Below, piece by piece: positions 1-8,620 of a stretch of 64,000 nt of DNA. The DNA comes from Ramlibacter albus (lineage in GTDB: Bacteria; Pseudomonadota; Gammaproteobacteria; Burkholderiales; Burkholderiaceae_C), in NCBI RefSeq assembly GCF_014297445.1, contig NZ_JACORU010000002.1:248001-312000 (forward strand), read 5' to 3'. Made by a program: the position numbers and the translations under genes. The notes under the pieces were generated by a model. The model was not told where the DNA came from, did not search any database, and saw only the letters and a list, made by a program, of their open reading frames with translations. How positions within the stretch are numbered: the first letter of the stretch is position 1; every line of letters begins with the position of its first letter.

Positions 1-516
1 ACGGTCGACGTGGCTGCCGCGCTCAAGCAGGTGCTCGCGGCGCAGCCCGAAGCGGTGGTGCAGATCAGCGCGTACAAGTCGTGCGCGGCGCTGATCAAGC
101 AGGCGAGGGCGGCCGGCTACGGCGGGCAGTTCTTCAACGTGAGCTTCGTCGGCTCCAAGGCGCTGTCCGACCAGCTGGGCGATTCCGGGCCCGGCGTCGT
201 CATCTCGCAGGTGGTGCCGTTCCCCTACAGCCCCGCGAGTGCGCTCGTTCGCGACTACCAGCTGCACATGGCGAAGGCCGGGCACAAGGAGCTGGACTTC
301 TCGAGCCTCGAGGGCTACATCGCCGCGAAGGTGGTGGTGGAGGGCCTGCGCCGCGCGGGCAAGGCGCCCACGCGCGAGTCGCTGGTGGCCGCGCTGGAGA
401 CCTTCCAGCGCTGGGACGCGGGCGGGTTCTACCTGTCGTACAGCGCCGGCAACCATGAGGGTTCGCGGTTCACCGACCTGACCATCATCGGGCGGGAAGG
501 GCGGTTCGTGCGCTGA
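1..516 (+). CDS. ABC transporter periplasmic substrate-binding protein, C-terminal part (5' truncated by window edge)
   Basis: The reading frame is open from base 1, so the gene begins outside the window; about 171 residues remain. The segment has the look of the second lobe of a type I periplasmic binding protein of the Leu/Ile/Val (Peripla_BP_6) class: an alternating alpha/beta pattern, a 'FFNVSFVGSKAL' strand-turn, 'GVVISQVVPFP', then 'SLEGYIAAKVVVEGLRRAG' and a closing beta-rich tail. Many Burkholderiales carry such proteins as orphan receptors for ABC transporters or signalling. The ligand cannot be read from this fragment. It is unlike the LivK-type protein at 41626-42885. The next gene, a type III chaperone-like gene, starts 88 bases downstream on the same strand and is probably unrelated. 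Confidence 0.85.
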   Translation, partial: TVDVAAALKQVLAAQPEAVVQISAYKSCAALIKQARAAGYGGQFFNVSFVGSKALSDQLGDSGPGVVISQVVPFPYSPASALVRDYQLHMAKAGHKELDFSSLEGYIAAKVVVEGLRRAGKAPTRESLVAALETFQRWDAGGFYLSYSAGNHEGSRFTDLTIIGREGRFVR

Positions 517-604
517 GCGCGCGACGCTGCTCCTACCTAAGTCGGAAGACGCGCGCAGCGAGCGCGCTGACAATCGCGCCGCCTGAACCACTTGGGAGGA
601 TGCG

Positions 605-1084
605 ATGGCGGCAGCCAGCTTCGAGGCTTTGTGCGCGGGGTTTTGCGAGATCGCGCGGGTGCCGGTGCCCGTGCTGAGCGCCGACGAGTTCGGCCGCGTC
701 GCGTTCCACGTGGTGCTGCGCGGCGTGACGGTCAACGTGGTGCATTGCGAAAGCGCCAGCGCAGACCACGTTTTCCTCTTCTTCGACCTCGGGGCGCTGC
801 CCGCGTCGGGACCCGGTGGAGTTGGCGCGCTGCAGGCTCTGCTCGACGGCAACTTCATGCTCGCGCACCCCACGCCCGTCTTCGCGCGCAACCCGTCCAA
901 CGGCAACGGTGTCGTGAAGCAGGTCTATTCGCTGTTCGAAGCGACACCGTCCGGCCTGCACCAGCTCGTGGGTGAAGGCATCGAGCGTGTCACGCGGTGG
1001 CGCGAGCAACTGGCGGATGCGGACACCAGCGCGGCGGCCGATTCGCAACAGGCCTTTTGCGCCGACCTGATGAACCGGGCCTGA
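605..1084 (+). CDS. CesT-like type III secretion chaperone
   Basis: This encodes 159 residues, the usual size for class I (Tir/CesT family) type III secretion chaperones, small dimeric cytosolic proteins that bind the N-terminal part of one effector. The layout matches: an N-terminal helix ('FEALCAGFCEIARVPVPVL'), a beta segment ('VAFHVVLRGVTVNVVHCE'), a central helix with 'LLDGNFMLA' (the family usually has 'LLaaN' here), a strand pair ('VVKQVYSLFEAT'), and a last helix ending 'VTRWREQL' where the family typically has 'aeeWr'. The ATG at 605 has GGGAGG 6 bases upstream. The gene sits 34 bases before the RGS-repeat protein at 1119, its likely client; chaperone-effector pairs are commonly adjacent. 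The family call is by pattern, not by database search. Confidence 0.72.
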   Translation: MAAASFEALCAGFCEIARVPVPVLSADEFGRVAFHVVLRGVTVNVVHCESASADHVFLFFDLGALPASGPGGVGALQALLDGNFMLAHPTPVFARNPSNGNGVVKQVYSLFEATPSGLHQLVGEGIERVTRWREQLADADTSAAADSQQAFCADLMNRA

Positions 1085-1104
1085 GCGCCCTCGCTTTTTT
1101 TTTT
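1077..1104 (+). terminator. Possible attenuator: short stem followed by T10 between chaperone and effector-like gene
   Basis: GGGC (1077-1080) can pair with GCCC (1087-1090) across the chaperone stop codon, followed four bases later by ten consecutive T (1095-1104). This is a weak intrinsic-terminator-like arrangement in the 34-base gap. It could reduce read-through into the downstream gene, or the T10 run could cause polymerase slippage. The stem is only 4 bp, so termination may be inefficient. Confidence 0.35.
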
Positions 1105-1118
1105 GATTCACCACAGCT

Positions 1119-3488
1119 ATGACACCTTCCAGCTCTTCAGCCGCGCCTTTCAACTTGCCAGTCGCCCCAACCAGTGTCCCGGCACGCGCCGCGGAAGGTG
1201 CGGAAAGTGCCCAAGGCGCCGACAAACCCGAAGGCACGCCGATCGGCGGCCTGAGTGCACCGGGTTCCGTGCCGATTGCGGGCGAGCCTTCGACCCGAAT
1301 GAAACCGCCGAGACCCGAGCGGCGAGCGCGGCCCGCGCGGCTGTCCACCACTGCCGATCAAGGCGCACCCAACGACGAACCGCGCTCGCTTGGCGGCGAG
1401 ACGAAGGCCGCAGAGCTATCACCCGTGGCGGCGTCCGCCTCGAGAGGTGACGTCGCTGCGGTTGCCGCGCAGCAGCCGTTCAAACCCGTGACCCTGGAGG
1501 CGTTCAAGGAATTCCTCGAAGAGCTGGACCAATTCGCCAAGACTCCCGACGCGGGCAGCGCGAAATTCCTCGTCGATACGGTTGCGACGATCGCTGTGTT
1601 CCAGCCGCACCACGCCGCCCTGGAGACCGCGATCAACGAAGCCGGCAACGACCCCACAAGCCTGCGGCTGGCAATCGAGCCATTGCGCAAGGCCGCGACG
1701 CCGGTCATGGATTTACTGGCCTTTCGCAGCAAGTTCCTCGATGCGCCATCGTTAGCGGAGAAGGAGCCTCTGGTTTCACAGCTGATGGCCCTCATGGATG
1801 CGTGCGTTGCCAAACCTTATCCCAGCGCTTACGAGACGAAGCGCGCCGCGGTCAAGGGCGATGTGACCGCGGCCAAGAGAGTCCAGATCGAGGCCCGCCA
1901 GAAGAACGAGACGAAGCTGTATCTCACCGAGGAGCTGGTGAAGGATCTTGCAGAGCTGTGCGAGCTCGCACTCCGGGAAAATCAGCAGCGGTCGGCCGGG
2001 CCGTCGTACGAAGGAAAGGACGTCCAGTCTCCAGGCTCTCGCGGCCGTCGGCTCGACCCCGGCGCCAGCGGCACTCGCGCTTCGTCGGTCGAGCGCCGCG
2101 GCAGCGGCATCATCACCGCCGCGGCGACCAAACGCCAGAGCTTTTTCGGGCAGGACCCGGTGAACGCCCGCTTCGAACGGGAAGTCGGCATACCCTTGTC
2201 CCAGCACTTCGTAGACGCCCACCATGCCGCCCAGGGGACCGACGCCGAACGCCAGTTTCTCTTCCTGATGGCGCTGCACCAATTCCTGGCGAATCCGGAC
2301 GCCGCCGGCGCCAGAGGCCTGGTGACGATCTTCATCGCCAAGGGAGCGCGACTTGCGCTTGCGATGGAGGAGCAGGTAAGGACGGAACTGCTTCAAAGGG
2401 TCAGCGAGGCCGGCGAGGACGCGGTCGAGCTGGTCAAGGCCTTCAAGCCGCTGCGTGCGCCGGTGCAGCAAGCCATCCTGGACGCCGGCCTGCACACGCG
2501 CAGCCCCAACGCTGCGTGGGCGGACGCCAAGAAGCCGCACGGCCCGCGCGCCGAGTACGACGACTTCAGCAGGCGGCTGCGCACACCGCTTTGGCGCAAC
2601 CAGCTGGAGGAGCTGGCAGGGCCGCTTCTATTCGAAGAGAACGTCAAGTTCATGCTGCTCTTCGACCGCTTTTTCGACCCCACAACGACGGACGCCGACC
2701 GAGCCGCCCTCTACAAGAGAATCGCCGACACTCACTTCTCGCAGCGCCGGATCACGCTGGCAATCGAGTTCGGCCTGGACCGTGCGAGTGTCGCCCAAGG
2801 GGTCTTGAAGGCCGCGCAGCACCGGACCGAAGGGGACGCGATTGCCCTCGACAGTCCGCTGGCCCAGGCGCTGTGGCGCTTCGGGATCGACATTGTCAAG
2901 TGCTACATCGACGGCCAGGTTGCAGAGCACCCTGACGCCTTCCAGGAAATCCCGGTGGAGTCGCCCAGCCACGGCAGGGGATCCAGCATCGGCAGGCGCT
3001 TCCTGGCGGCTCGCGCAGCCAGGCAAGAGCCGCCCCTGGGACCGCTGCCCGAACGCTTTTCCGCGATTTCTCCGGGATCGCGCTGGTTCAACCACATCCG
3101 CGACTTCGCGAAAGAGGGCAAGACCGAACGCGACTTCGAATTCCTCGAGGTGGTCGACAAGTTTCTGAGGCAGCCCGTGCCTGACTCGAACAGCAAGGCC
3201 GCGGAAAGAGAAAGGTACAAGGGCGAAGCGAAGATGATCCGTGAAACGTACCTCGTGAAAGGTTCGGCCAAGGAGCTCAACCTGGACGCCATCTTGCGGC
3301 AGGCGGTCGACGACGCATGGGCGGCGGCCGCAGGCGCGGAGCCAAAATTCGATGACTTCCGTCGCGAACTGGAAAATGCCAGGGATGTGGTCGTCGGCCT
3401 CGTGGACAAGAACCAGTACTACAGGTTCAAGCTCAGCCCACGGCCCGAGCAACTCCTGGCCGCCGATGCCGAAAGGCTGAAGAAGTAG
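1119..3488 (+). CDS. Candidate type III effector with repeated RGS-like domains
   Basis: This 789-residue protein starts with about 110 residues rich in Ser, Pro, Ala and Thr with no acidic residue in the first 25, as in many type III secretion signals. The rest is helical and appears to be built of RGS-like modules. The last (about 657-775) has 'ERDFEFLEVVDKFL', 'ETYLVKGSAKELNLDAIL' and 'YYRFKLSP', which line up with the RGS pattern 'EENLlFwl', 'Iy..yi..gs..eiNld' and 'sy.rFl'. Another (about 488-610) has 'LLFEENVKFMLLFDRFF'. More diverged copies may lie at about 124-290 and 349-461. RGS domains accelerate GTP hydrolysis by eukaryotic G-alpha subunits. ATG 1119 lacks a clear Shine-Dalgarno sequence, suggesting coupling to the chaperone gene. 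A role as effector is inference. Confidence 0.7.
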   Translation: MTPSSSSAAPFNLPVAPTSVPARAAEGAESAQGADKPEGTPIGGLSAPGSVPIAGEPSTRMKPPRPERRARPARLSTTADQGAPNDEPRSLGGETKAAELSPVAASASRGDVAAVAAQQPFKPVTLEAFKEFLEELDQFAKTPDAGSAKFLVDTVATIAVFQPHHAALETAINEAGNDPTSLRLAIEPLRKAATPVMDLLAFRSKFLDAPSLAEKEPLVSQLMALMDACVAKPYPSAYETKRAAVKGDVTAAKRVQIEARQKNETKLYLTEELVKDLAELCELALRENQQRSAGPSYEGKDVQSPGSRGRRLDPGASGTRASSVERRGSGIITAAATKRQSFFGQDPVNARFEREVGIPLSQHFVDAHHAAQGTDAERQFLFLMALHQFLANPDAAGARGLVTIFIAKGARLALAMEEQVRTELLQRVSEAGEDAVELVKAFKPLRAPVQQAILDAGLHTRSPNAAWADAKKPHGPRAEYDDFSRRLRTPLWRNQLEELAGPLLFEENVKFMLLFDRFFDPTTTDADRAALYKRIADTHFSQRRITLAIEFGLDRASVAQGVLKAAQHRTEGDAIALDSPLAQALWRFGIDIVKCYIDGQVAEHPDAFQEIPVESPSHGRGSSIGRRFLAARAARQEPPLGPLPERFSAISPGSRWFNHIRDFAKEGKTERDFEFLEVVDKFLRQPVPDSNSKAAERERYKGEAKMIRETYLVKGSAKELNLDAILRQAVDDAWAAAAGAEPKFDDFRRELENARDVVVGLVDKNQYYRFKLSPRPEQLLAADAERLKK

Positions 3489-3585
3489 GGCGCCCGTTCG
3501 CAACGCGATCGCAGCCACCGCAGCAGCCGGTTGAGGATGTACCCGAAGAAGACGCCAATACGGCGCTTTCCTCCCCGTTTAATAT

Positions 3586-3617
3586 TTGACATAATACACA
3601 TCGTATCAAGTATGATG
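3586..3617 (+). promoter_or_regulatory. AT-rich promoter with overlapping inverted repeat
   Basis: In an unusually AT-rich patch, TTGACA (3586-3591) and TATGAT (3611-3616) form a sigma70-like pair, though the 19-base spacer is long. CATCGTA (3599-3605) and TATGATG (3611-3617) form an inverted repeat with one mismatch that covers the -10 element and could be an operator. It lies about 70 bases before the lipoprotein start at 3686. Confidence 0.5.
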
Positions 3618-3685
3618 CAGTTACGGCGACCCCACGTCCGGCGCGTTTGGCGGTAGAAAAACGACCACCAGCTCAGGGAAACACC

Positions 3686-4042
3686 ATGCGCCTCGCATCC
3701 ACCGTCTGCATCGCCGCCGCCGCCATCCTGGCCGGCTGCGCCACCCAGCCCAGCGGCCCTGCTGGCAAATACCTTGTCTACAAGGACACCGGCGGCCAGA
3801 TCGTTCGCGTCTTCGACTATCCGAGCGCCGACTTCTGCGCGCGCGTCGAAAAGATGGCCGCCGGCGCCAAGTGCCAGCCGGACCCGGCCAGCACCGGCAT
3901 GGGCGCGCAAGCCACGCTGCGGTACAACCCGCCGGGCCAGGTCGTCCAGGCGTACTACGCCGACCTGGCGCGCTGCCAGACCGAGACGCGCCAGCTGGGC
4001 GCCGGCGTCGAGGTCGTCACGGCCTGTACCGCCAAGCCCTGA
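3686..4042 (+). CDS. Small lipoprotein of unknown function
   Basis: About 118 residues. The start at 3686 is preferred over the upstream in-frame ATG at 3647 because it begins a clean lipoprotein signal peptide, 'MRLASTVCIAAAAILAGCATQ', with lipobox LAGC, and has AGGGAA upstream. The mature part is short and contains four further cysteines ('DFCARVEK', 'AKCQPDP', 'LARCQTE', 'TACTAK') that could form two disulfides. No conserved domain is recognised. It has its own AT-rich promoter region and stands alone, with convergent neighbours. It probably sits in the inner or outer membrane facing the periplasm. Confidence 0.85.
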   Translation: MRLASTVCIAAAAILAGCATQPSGPAGKYLVYKDTGGQIVRVFDYPSADFCARVEKMAAGAKCQPDPASTGMGAQATLRYNPPGQVVQAYYADLARCQTETRQLGAGVEVVTACTAKP

Positions 4043-4087
4043 CACCGGCCCGCGCCGGGTACTTGAAGTTCCCGGCGCAAGCCCTTG

Positions 4088-4738
4088 TCACCATTTGCCT
4101 TTGTTCGGCTGCCGGGCGCGCGCGGCCGCGGCGATCATGTCCGCCACGTCCTGCCGGCCGGCCCGGTAGGCGAAGTCGATGGCGGACAGCCCGAGCTCGT
4201 TCTTGAGCGCCGGGTCCGCACCTTCGTCCAGCAGCAGCTTCACGGCCTCACGCGTGCCGTAATGCGCCGCCATCATGAGCGGCGTCGACTTGTTCGGCGA
4301 CTCGGCGTCGATGAACGCGTGGTGCTCCAGCAGCAGCCGGATGATCTCCAAGTGCCCGCCGGTGGCGGCGTAATGCAGCGGCGCCCAGCCCGGCTTGTTG
4401 ACGTCGGCGTCCCGGGCGATCAGCTTCTTCACCAGCGCCGTTTCGCCCTTGAGCGCCGCGATCATGAGCGCGCTTTCGTCCTGCGGCGAACGCCATTCCA
4501 CCTGCGTCTTCGGGTGCGAGATCAGCACCTCGGCGACCTTGGGCGACGGCTCCTTCACGGCCAGGAACAGGCCGTGGACGCCCTTCGGGTCCAGCGTGTT
4601 GGGGTCGAAACCCCGGTTCAGCAGCTCGACCATGGCCGAGGGGTTGTCGTGCTTGATGGCGATGAAGAAATCGTCGTAGCTACCGGCTTGGCTGGCAGAA
4701 AACCAAAGCAGGGCAACGAGATAAAGCAGCCTCTTCAT
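4088..4738 (-). CDS. Exported ankyrin-repeat protein
   Basis: This 216-residue protein begins with a signal peptide ('[18 protein letters not shown]') followed by four to five ankyrin repeats. Typical repeat signatures are '[27 protein letters not shown]', '[24 protein letters not shown]' and '[26 protein letters not shown]'. Ankyrin repeats bind proteins, so it is probably a periplasmic binding or inhibitor protein; the partner is unknown. Its ATG overlaps the stop codon of tatD by four bases (ATGA), so it is the last gene of the mltG-tmk-holB-pilZ-tatD operon and is translationally coupled. The C-terminus is basic ('ARQPNKGKW'). Confidence 0.9.
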   Translation of the reverse strand: MKRLLYLVALLWFSASQAGSYDDFFIAIKHDNPSAMVELLNRGFDPNTLDPKGVHGLFLAVKEPSPKVAEVLISHPKTQVEWRSPQDESALMIAALKGETALVKKLIARDADVNKPGWAPLHYAATGGHLEIIRLLLEHHAFIDAESPNKSTPLMMAAHYGTREAVKLLLDEGADPALKNELGLSAIDFAYRAGRQDVADMIAAAARARQPNKGKW

Positions 4739-5553
4739 GCGATGGATGAAGTCTTGCCGACGCCGAAAAGCCGCTCGAAGTTGGTGCTGGTCACCGCCCC
4801 AACCTCTTTCTGCGTCATGCCGCGAACCTCGGCGATCTGCTTCGCGACGTAGGGCACGTAGGCGGGGTTGTTCACCTTGCCGCGGTACGGCACGGGCGCG
4901 AGGTAAGGGCTGTCGGTTTCGATCAGCATCCGGTCCAGCGGCACGAACCCGGCCACCTCCCGCAGGTCCGCCGCGTTCTTGAACGTGATGATCCCGGAAA
5001 ACGAGATGTAGAAGCCCAGGTCCAGCGCCGCCCGCGCCACTTCGGCGGTCTCGGTGAAGCAGTGGAAGACGCCGCCGGCCGAGCCTGGGGAGCCGTCCTC
5101 GCCCTCCTCTTTCAGGATAGCGATCGTGTCCGCCGACGCCGCGCGCGTGTGGATGATCAGCGGCTTGCGCACCTGCTGCGCCGCGCGGATGTGCGTGCGA
5201 AAGCGCTCGCGCTGCCAGTCCAGGTCGCCGATGCTGCGGCCGCCCTTGCGCTCTTCCATCTGGTAATAGTCCAGCCCGGTCTCGCCGATGGCCACCACCT
5301 TGGGCAGCGCCGACAGAGCCTTGAGCCGCTCGACCGTCGGCTCCTCGATGTCCTCGTTGTCCGGGTGCACGCCGACGCTGGCCCAAAAGTTGTCGTAGCT
5401 GGTCGCGAGCTCGTGGACGGCCGGGAATTCCTCCAGCGTCGTCGTGATGCAAAGCGCACGGTCGACCTGCGCCGCGGCCATGGCCGCGCGGATGTCGGCC
5501 AGCCTCGAAGAGAGCTCCGGGAAGCTCAGGTGGCAATGGGAATCGACGTACAA
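4735..5553 (-). CDS. tatD: TatD family metal-dependent hydrolase (DNase)
   Basis: A 272-residue TIM-barrel amidohydrolase-type nuclease of the TatD family, which acts as a 3'-5' exonuclease in DNA repair. Metal-binding motifs are visible: 'DSHCHL' near the N-terminus (HxH), '[10 protein letters not shown]' with the bridging Glu, 'IIHTR', 'VFHCF', and the terminal '[10 protein letters not shown]' carrying the catalytic Asp. Length is normal for the family. It overlaps the downstream ankyrin gene by four bases and lies just downstream of pilZ. The order holB-pilZ-tatD is common in proteobacteria. Confidence 0.96.
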   Translation of the reverse strand: MYVDSHCHLSFPELSSRLADIRAAMAAAQVDRALCITTTLEEFPAVHELATSYDNFWASVGVHPDNEDIEEPTVERLKALSALPKVVAIGETGLDYYQMEERKGGRSIGDLDWQRERFRTHIRAAQQVRKPLIIHTRAASADTIAILKEEGEDGSPGSAGGVFHCFTETAEVARAALDLGFYISFSGIITFKNAADLREVAGFVPLDRMLIETDSPYLAPVPYRGKVNNPAYVPYVAKQIAEVRGMTQKEVGAVTSTNFERLFGVGKTSSIA

Positions 5554-5556
5554 GGC

Positions 5557-5919
5557 CTAGATCGTCTGCGTGGGGCGCTCGGAGGCGAGGTGGCCGCCGA
5601 GGATTTCCTCGATCTTCGCCTTGAGCAGCTTGGACTTCTCGTCCGAGGGGAAGCGGATGCCGACGCCTTGCGTGCGGTTCGCCGCGGCGCGCGGCGGGGT
5701 CACCCACGCCACCTTGCCGGCCACCGGGTAGCGCTGCGGGTCGTCCGGCAGCGACAGCAGCACGTAGACGTCGTCGCCCAGCCGGTAGTCCCGCGTGGTC
5801 GGGATGAACACGCCACCGTCCGCGAACAACGGGATGTAGGCGGCATACAGCGCGGCCTTTTCCTTGATCGCCAGCTGGATGACGCTCGGGCGCGGGGTGG
5901 TGGGTGACGGGTTGCTCAT
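5557..5919 (-). CDS. pilZ: PilZ domain protein
   Basis: This 120-residue protein has the type IV pilus PilZ architecture: '[26 protein letters not shown]', '[14 protein letters not shown]' and '[10 protein letters not shown]'. It lacks a canonical RxxxR / DxSxxG c-di-GMP signature; this is usual for the pilus-assembly PilZ proteins, which act through PilB and FimX rather than by binding the nucleotide. Its ATG overlaps the holB stop (ATGA). The holB-pilZ pairing is standard in beta- and gammaproteobacteria. Confidence 0.93.
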   Translation of the reverse strand: MSNPSPTTPRPSVIQLAIKEKAALYAAYIPLFADGGVFIPTTRDYRLGDDVYVLLSLPDDPQRYPVAGKVAWVTPPRAAANRTQGVGIRFPSDEKSKLLKAKIEEILGGHLASERPTQTI

Positions 5920-6941
5920 GGCGACGGCTGGAGCCGCGAGTTTACCGGCGCGGCCAGTGCGGCGCGAGCGCGGCTGACCAGGGATTCGAGTAACAGTCCC
6001 GCGTTGAAGGGGTGTTCGGCCGTCCGCGCTTCCTGCGCCAGTTCGCGCGACCAGGCGGTGAGGGCGGCGACCGACCCCGCCTTGGGCAGGTCACCACGCT
6101 CGAAGAAGCGCGGCTCGGCGCCACACGCCACGGCCAGCAGGTCGTGGCAGAGCTTCTGAAGCGCGTCGATCGCCTCGGCGGGCGACCAGTCGCCCAGCAC
6201 GGCCACCTCGCCGCGTGCGACGGCCTTGGGCAGTTGCGCCCAGGTCTTGGGGTCGCGCCCCGCGGCTTTCAGGCGCAGGGCGTCTTCGGGGCGGCCGCCC
6301 GCGGCGCGCAGCAGGCCCGGAGCTGCGGTGGCGGCAACGCCCTGCTCCTGCAGCCACGCCTGCGCATCGGCGCCCTGCGGCCACACCATCGTGTGCGCCA
6401 GGCAGCGGCTGCGGATCGTCGGCAGCAACTGGTGCGACGCCTCGCTCGCGAGAACGAATCGCACGTCGCCCGGCGGCTCCTCCAGCGTCTTGAGCAGGGT
6501 GTTCGCCGTGATGTGATTCATGCGCTCGGCCGGATACACCAGCACTGCCTTGCCGCGCCCGCGCGCGCTGGTGCGCTGCGCGAACTCGACCGCGTCGCGC
6601 ATCGCCTCGACGCGGATTTCCTTGCTGGGCTTGCGCTTCTTGTCGTCGATGTCTTTCTGCGACTTCTCGTCGAGCGGCCAGCCGAGCTCGAGCAGCACGG
6701 TTTCCGGCATCAGCACGGCGAGGTCGGCATGCGTGCGGACCTCGACCGCGTGGCAGCTCTCGCACTGGCCGCAGGCGCCGTCGGCGGTGGGGCGCTCGCA
6801 CAGCCATGCCTGCGCAAGCGAAAGGCCGAGCGTGTACTGGCCGAGGCCGGAGGCGCCATGCAGCAGCCACGCGTGCCCGCGCTGCGCGAGCAACGTGCGC
6901 AGCTGCGCGGCGATCCAGGGGGCTTGGGCTGCGGCGCTCAT
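5916..6941 (-). CDS. holB: DNA polymerase III subunit delta'
   Basis: This encodes 341 residues of the clamp-loader delta' subunit. Visible features are the degenerate P-loop '[10 protein letters not shown]' (Gln replaces the Lys needed for ATP binding, as is common for delta'), the zinc-binding cysteine cluster '[11 protein letters not shown]' and its preceding Cys, the '[12 protein letters not shown]' helix and the sensor-like 'TIRSRC'. ATG 6941 is chosen because it overlaps the tmk stop as ATGA; an in-frame ATG three codons upstream is possible. It follows tmk and precedes pilZ, a conserved order. Confidence 0.95.
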   Translation of the reverse strand: MSAAAQAPWIAAQLRTLLAQRGHAWLLHGASGLGQYTLGLSLAQAWLCERPTADGACGQCESCHAVEVRTHADLAVLMPETVLLELGWPLDEKSQKDIDDKKRKPSKEIRVEAMRDAVEFAQRTSARGRGKAVLVYPAERMNHITANTLLKTLEEPPGDVRFVLASEASHQLLPTIRSRCLAHTMVWPQGADAQAWLQEQGVAATAAPGLLRAAGGRPEDALRLKAAGRDPKTWAQLPKAVARGEVAVLGDWSPAEAIDALQKLCHDLLAVACGAEPRFFERGDLPKAGSVAALTAWSRELAQEARTAEHPFNAGLLLESLVSRARAALAAPVNSRLQPSP

Positions 6942-7579
6942 GCGATCCATCCGCGGCTCTTCACGGCGGCTTCGACCGCCCGCCAGACTTCGTCGCGCGG
7001 CCGATCGGCGTCGATCCGCGCAAATCGCGCCGGTTGCTCCGCGCACCGCCGCGCGTACCCCGCAGCCACGCGAGCAAAGAACTCCGCCGGCTGCGACTCG
7101 AACTTGTCCGGCACGCGCGCGCCCGCGAGCCGCCGGGCCGCCACTTCGGGCGCCAGGTCGAACCAGATCGTGAGATCGGGCTGGCGCACGCCGCCGGGCA
7201 CGGCCGGCACCGTTTGCACCCAGCGCTCCAGCTCACCGAGCACCTGCAGGTCGAACCCACGTCCGCCGCCCTGGTACGCAAACGTGGCATCGGTGAACCG
7301 GTCGCACAGGACAACGTCGCCGCGCGCCAATGCCGGCTCGATCACCTGCAGCAGGTGGTCGCGCCGAGCCGCGAACATCACCAGCGCCTCGGTCAGCGGG
7401 TCCATCGGGTCGTTCAGCGCCAGCGCCCGCAGCTTCTCCGCGAGAGGCGTGCCGCCGGGCTCGCGCGTGAGCACAACGGTGCGGCCGGCCGCACGCAGCG
7501 CCGCCGCGAGCGCGTCGATGTGCGTCGACTTGCCCGCCCCGTCGATGCCTTCGAAGCTGATGAAGATACCCTGCCTCAT
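6938..7579 (-). CDS. tmk: Thymidylate kinase
   Basis: A 213-residue dTMP kinase that makes dTDP for DNA synthesis. It shows the P-loop '[11 protein letters not shown]' near residue 10, '[11 protein letters not shown]' (DR/REPG nucleotide-binding region), '[18 protein letters not shown]' and the lid region. Length is normal. Its ATG overlaps the mltG stop (ATGA) and its stop overlaps the holB start, so three genes are translationally coupled. Confidence 0.97.
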   Translation of the reverse strand: MRQGIFISFEGIDGAGKSTHIDALAAALRAAGRTVVLTREPGGTPLAEKLRALALNDPMDPLTEALVMFAARRDHLLQVIEPALARGDVVLCDRFTDATFAYQGGGRGFDLQVLGELERWVQTVPAVPGGVRQPDLTIWFDLAPEVAARRLAGARVPDKFESQPAEFFARVAAGYARRCAEQPARFARIDADRPRDEVWRAVEAAVKSRGWIA

Positions 7580-8571
7580 TGCCCGCGCTGGTACTTGTTG
7601 ACGGCCCGATTGTGCTCGTCGAGGTTCTCGCTGAAATGGCTGGTGCCGTCGCCCTTCGCGACGAAGTACAGGAACTTGCCCGGCGCGGGATGCAACGCCG
7701 CGTGCAAGGATGCCTTGCCCGGCATCGCAATCGGCGTCGGCGGCAGGCCGGGCCGCGTGTACGTGTTGAAGGGCGTGTCGGTCTGCAGGTGCACCTTCTT
7801 CAGGTTGCCGTCGAACTTGTCGCCCAGGCCGTAGATCACGGTCGGGTCGGTCTGCAGCGGCATGCCCACTTTGAGGCGGTTGTTGAAGACGCTGGCCACC
7901 AGCGTGCGGTCCGCTGCCTTGCCCGTCTCCTTCTCGACGATGCTGGCCAGGATCAGCGCCTCGTCCGGCGTCTTGGCCACGGCGTCCGGCGCGCGCTGCG
8001 CCCACGCTTCGGCCAGGCGCTTGTCCATGGCACGCAACGCGCGCTTGAGCACCGCGACGTCGCTCGAACCCTTCGAGTAGGTGTAGGTGTCCGGGAAGAA
8101 GCGCCCCTCGGGCGCCACGCCGGGGCGGCCCAGCAGCGCCATGACGGCCGCGTCGTCCAGCGACTTCGTTTCCGGCTTGAGCTGCTCGGCCGAGGCCAGC
8201 GCCGCGCGCACCTGCCGCCAGTTCCAGCCTTCCACGAAGGTCACGGCGCGCAGGCTTTCCTCGCCACGCGCGAGCTTGTCCAGCAGGCGCTCGGGCGTGA
8301 TGCCGGTCTCCAGCTCGTAGCTGCCCGCCTTGATCTGCCGGCCCTGCCCCGAGATGCGGAACCAGTAGTAGAGCAGTTGCGGCTGCACGTCCACGCCCGC
8401 GTCCCTGACCGCCTGCGCCACGTTGCGCGGCAGCGTGCCGGGCTCGATGGAAAGGTCCACGGTGGGCGCGGGCAGCGCCAGCGGGTGGTGCACCCACCAC
8501 CACGCCCAGCCGCCGGCGCCGAGCACGCCCAGCGCAGCCGCGAAGAAAAGCCAACCCAGGAAGCGACGCAC
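7576..8571 (-). CDS. mltG: Endolytic murein transglycosylase
   Basis: A 331-residue YceG/MltG protein: one N-terminal membrane helix ('[21 protein letters not shown]'), then a periplasmic catalytic domain. The catalytic Glu is E213 in '[10 protein letters not shown]', followed by '[22 protein letters not shown]' and '[13 protein letters not shown]', both family hallmarks. It cleaves nascent glycan strands to end their elongation. The start is GTG at 8571; an in-frame stop three codons upstream rules out a longer protein. It heads the operon, and it is divergent from ygfZ across a 49-base AT-rich gap that must contain both promoters. Confidence 0.96.
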   Translation of the reverse strand: MRRFLGWLFFAAALGVLGAGGWAWWWVHHPLALPAPTVDLSIEPGTLPRNVAQAVRDAGVDVQPQLLYYWFRISGQGRQIKAGSYELETGITPERLLDKLARGEESLRAVTFVEGWNWRQVRAALASAEQLKPETKSLDDAAVMALLGRPGVAPEGRFFPDTYTYSKGSSDVAVLKRALRAMDKRLAEAWAQRAPDAVAKTPDEALILASIVEKETGKAADRTLVASVFNNRLKVGMPLQTDPTVIYGLGDKFDGNLKKVHLQTDTPFNTYTRPGLPPTPIAMPGKASLHAALHPAPGKFLYFVAKGDGTSHFSENLDEHNRAVNKYQRGQ

Positions 8572-8620
8572 CGGACCCTACGCGATATATGCAATTGAAC
8601 GGCCCATGATAATTGAGGCC

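Noticed and set aside
440-604. PIP/hrpII box (TTCG-N16-TTCG) upstream of the chaperone gene
   Set aside because: TTCG occurs at 462 and 505 but without a second copy at the required distance. The same was checked before 36171, 24544 and 25599 with no match.
3419-4045. Minus-strand open frame opposite the lipoprotein gene
   Set aside because: It overlaps the lipoprotein gene and its promoter entirely and has no recognisable features; the lipoprotein has a signal peptide, lipobox and ribosome binding site.
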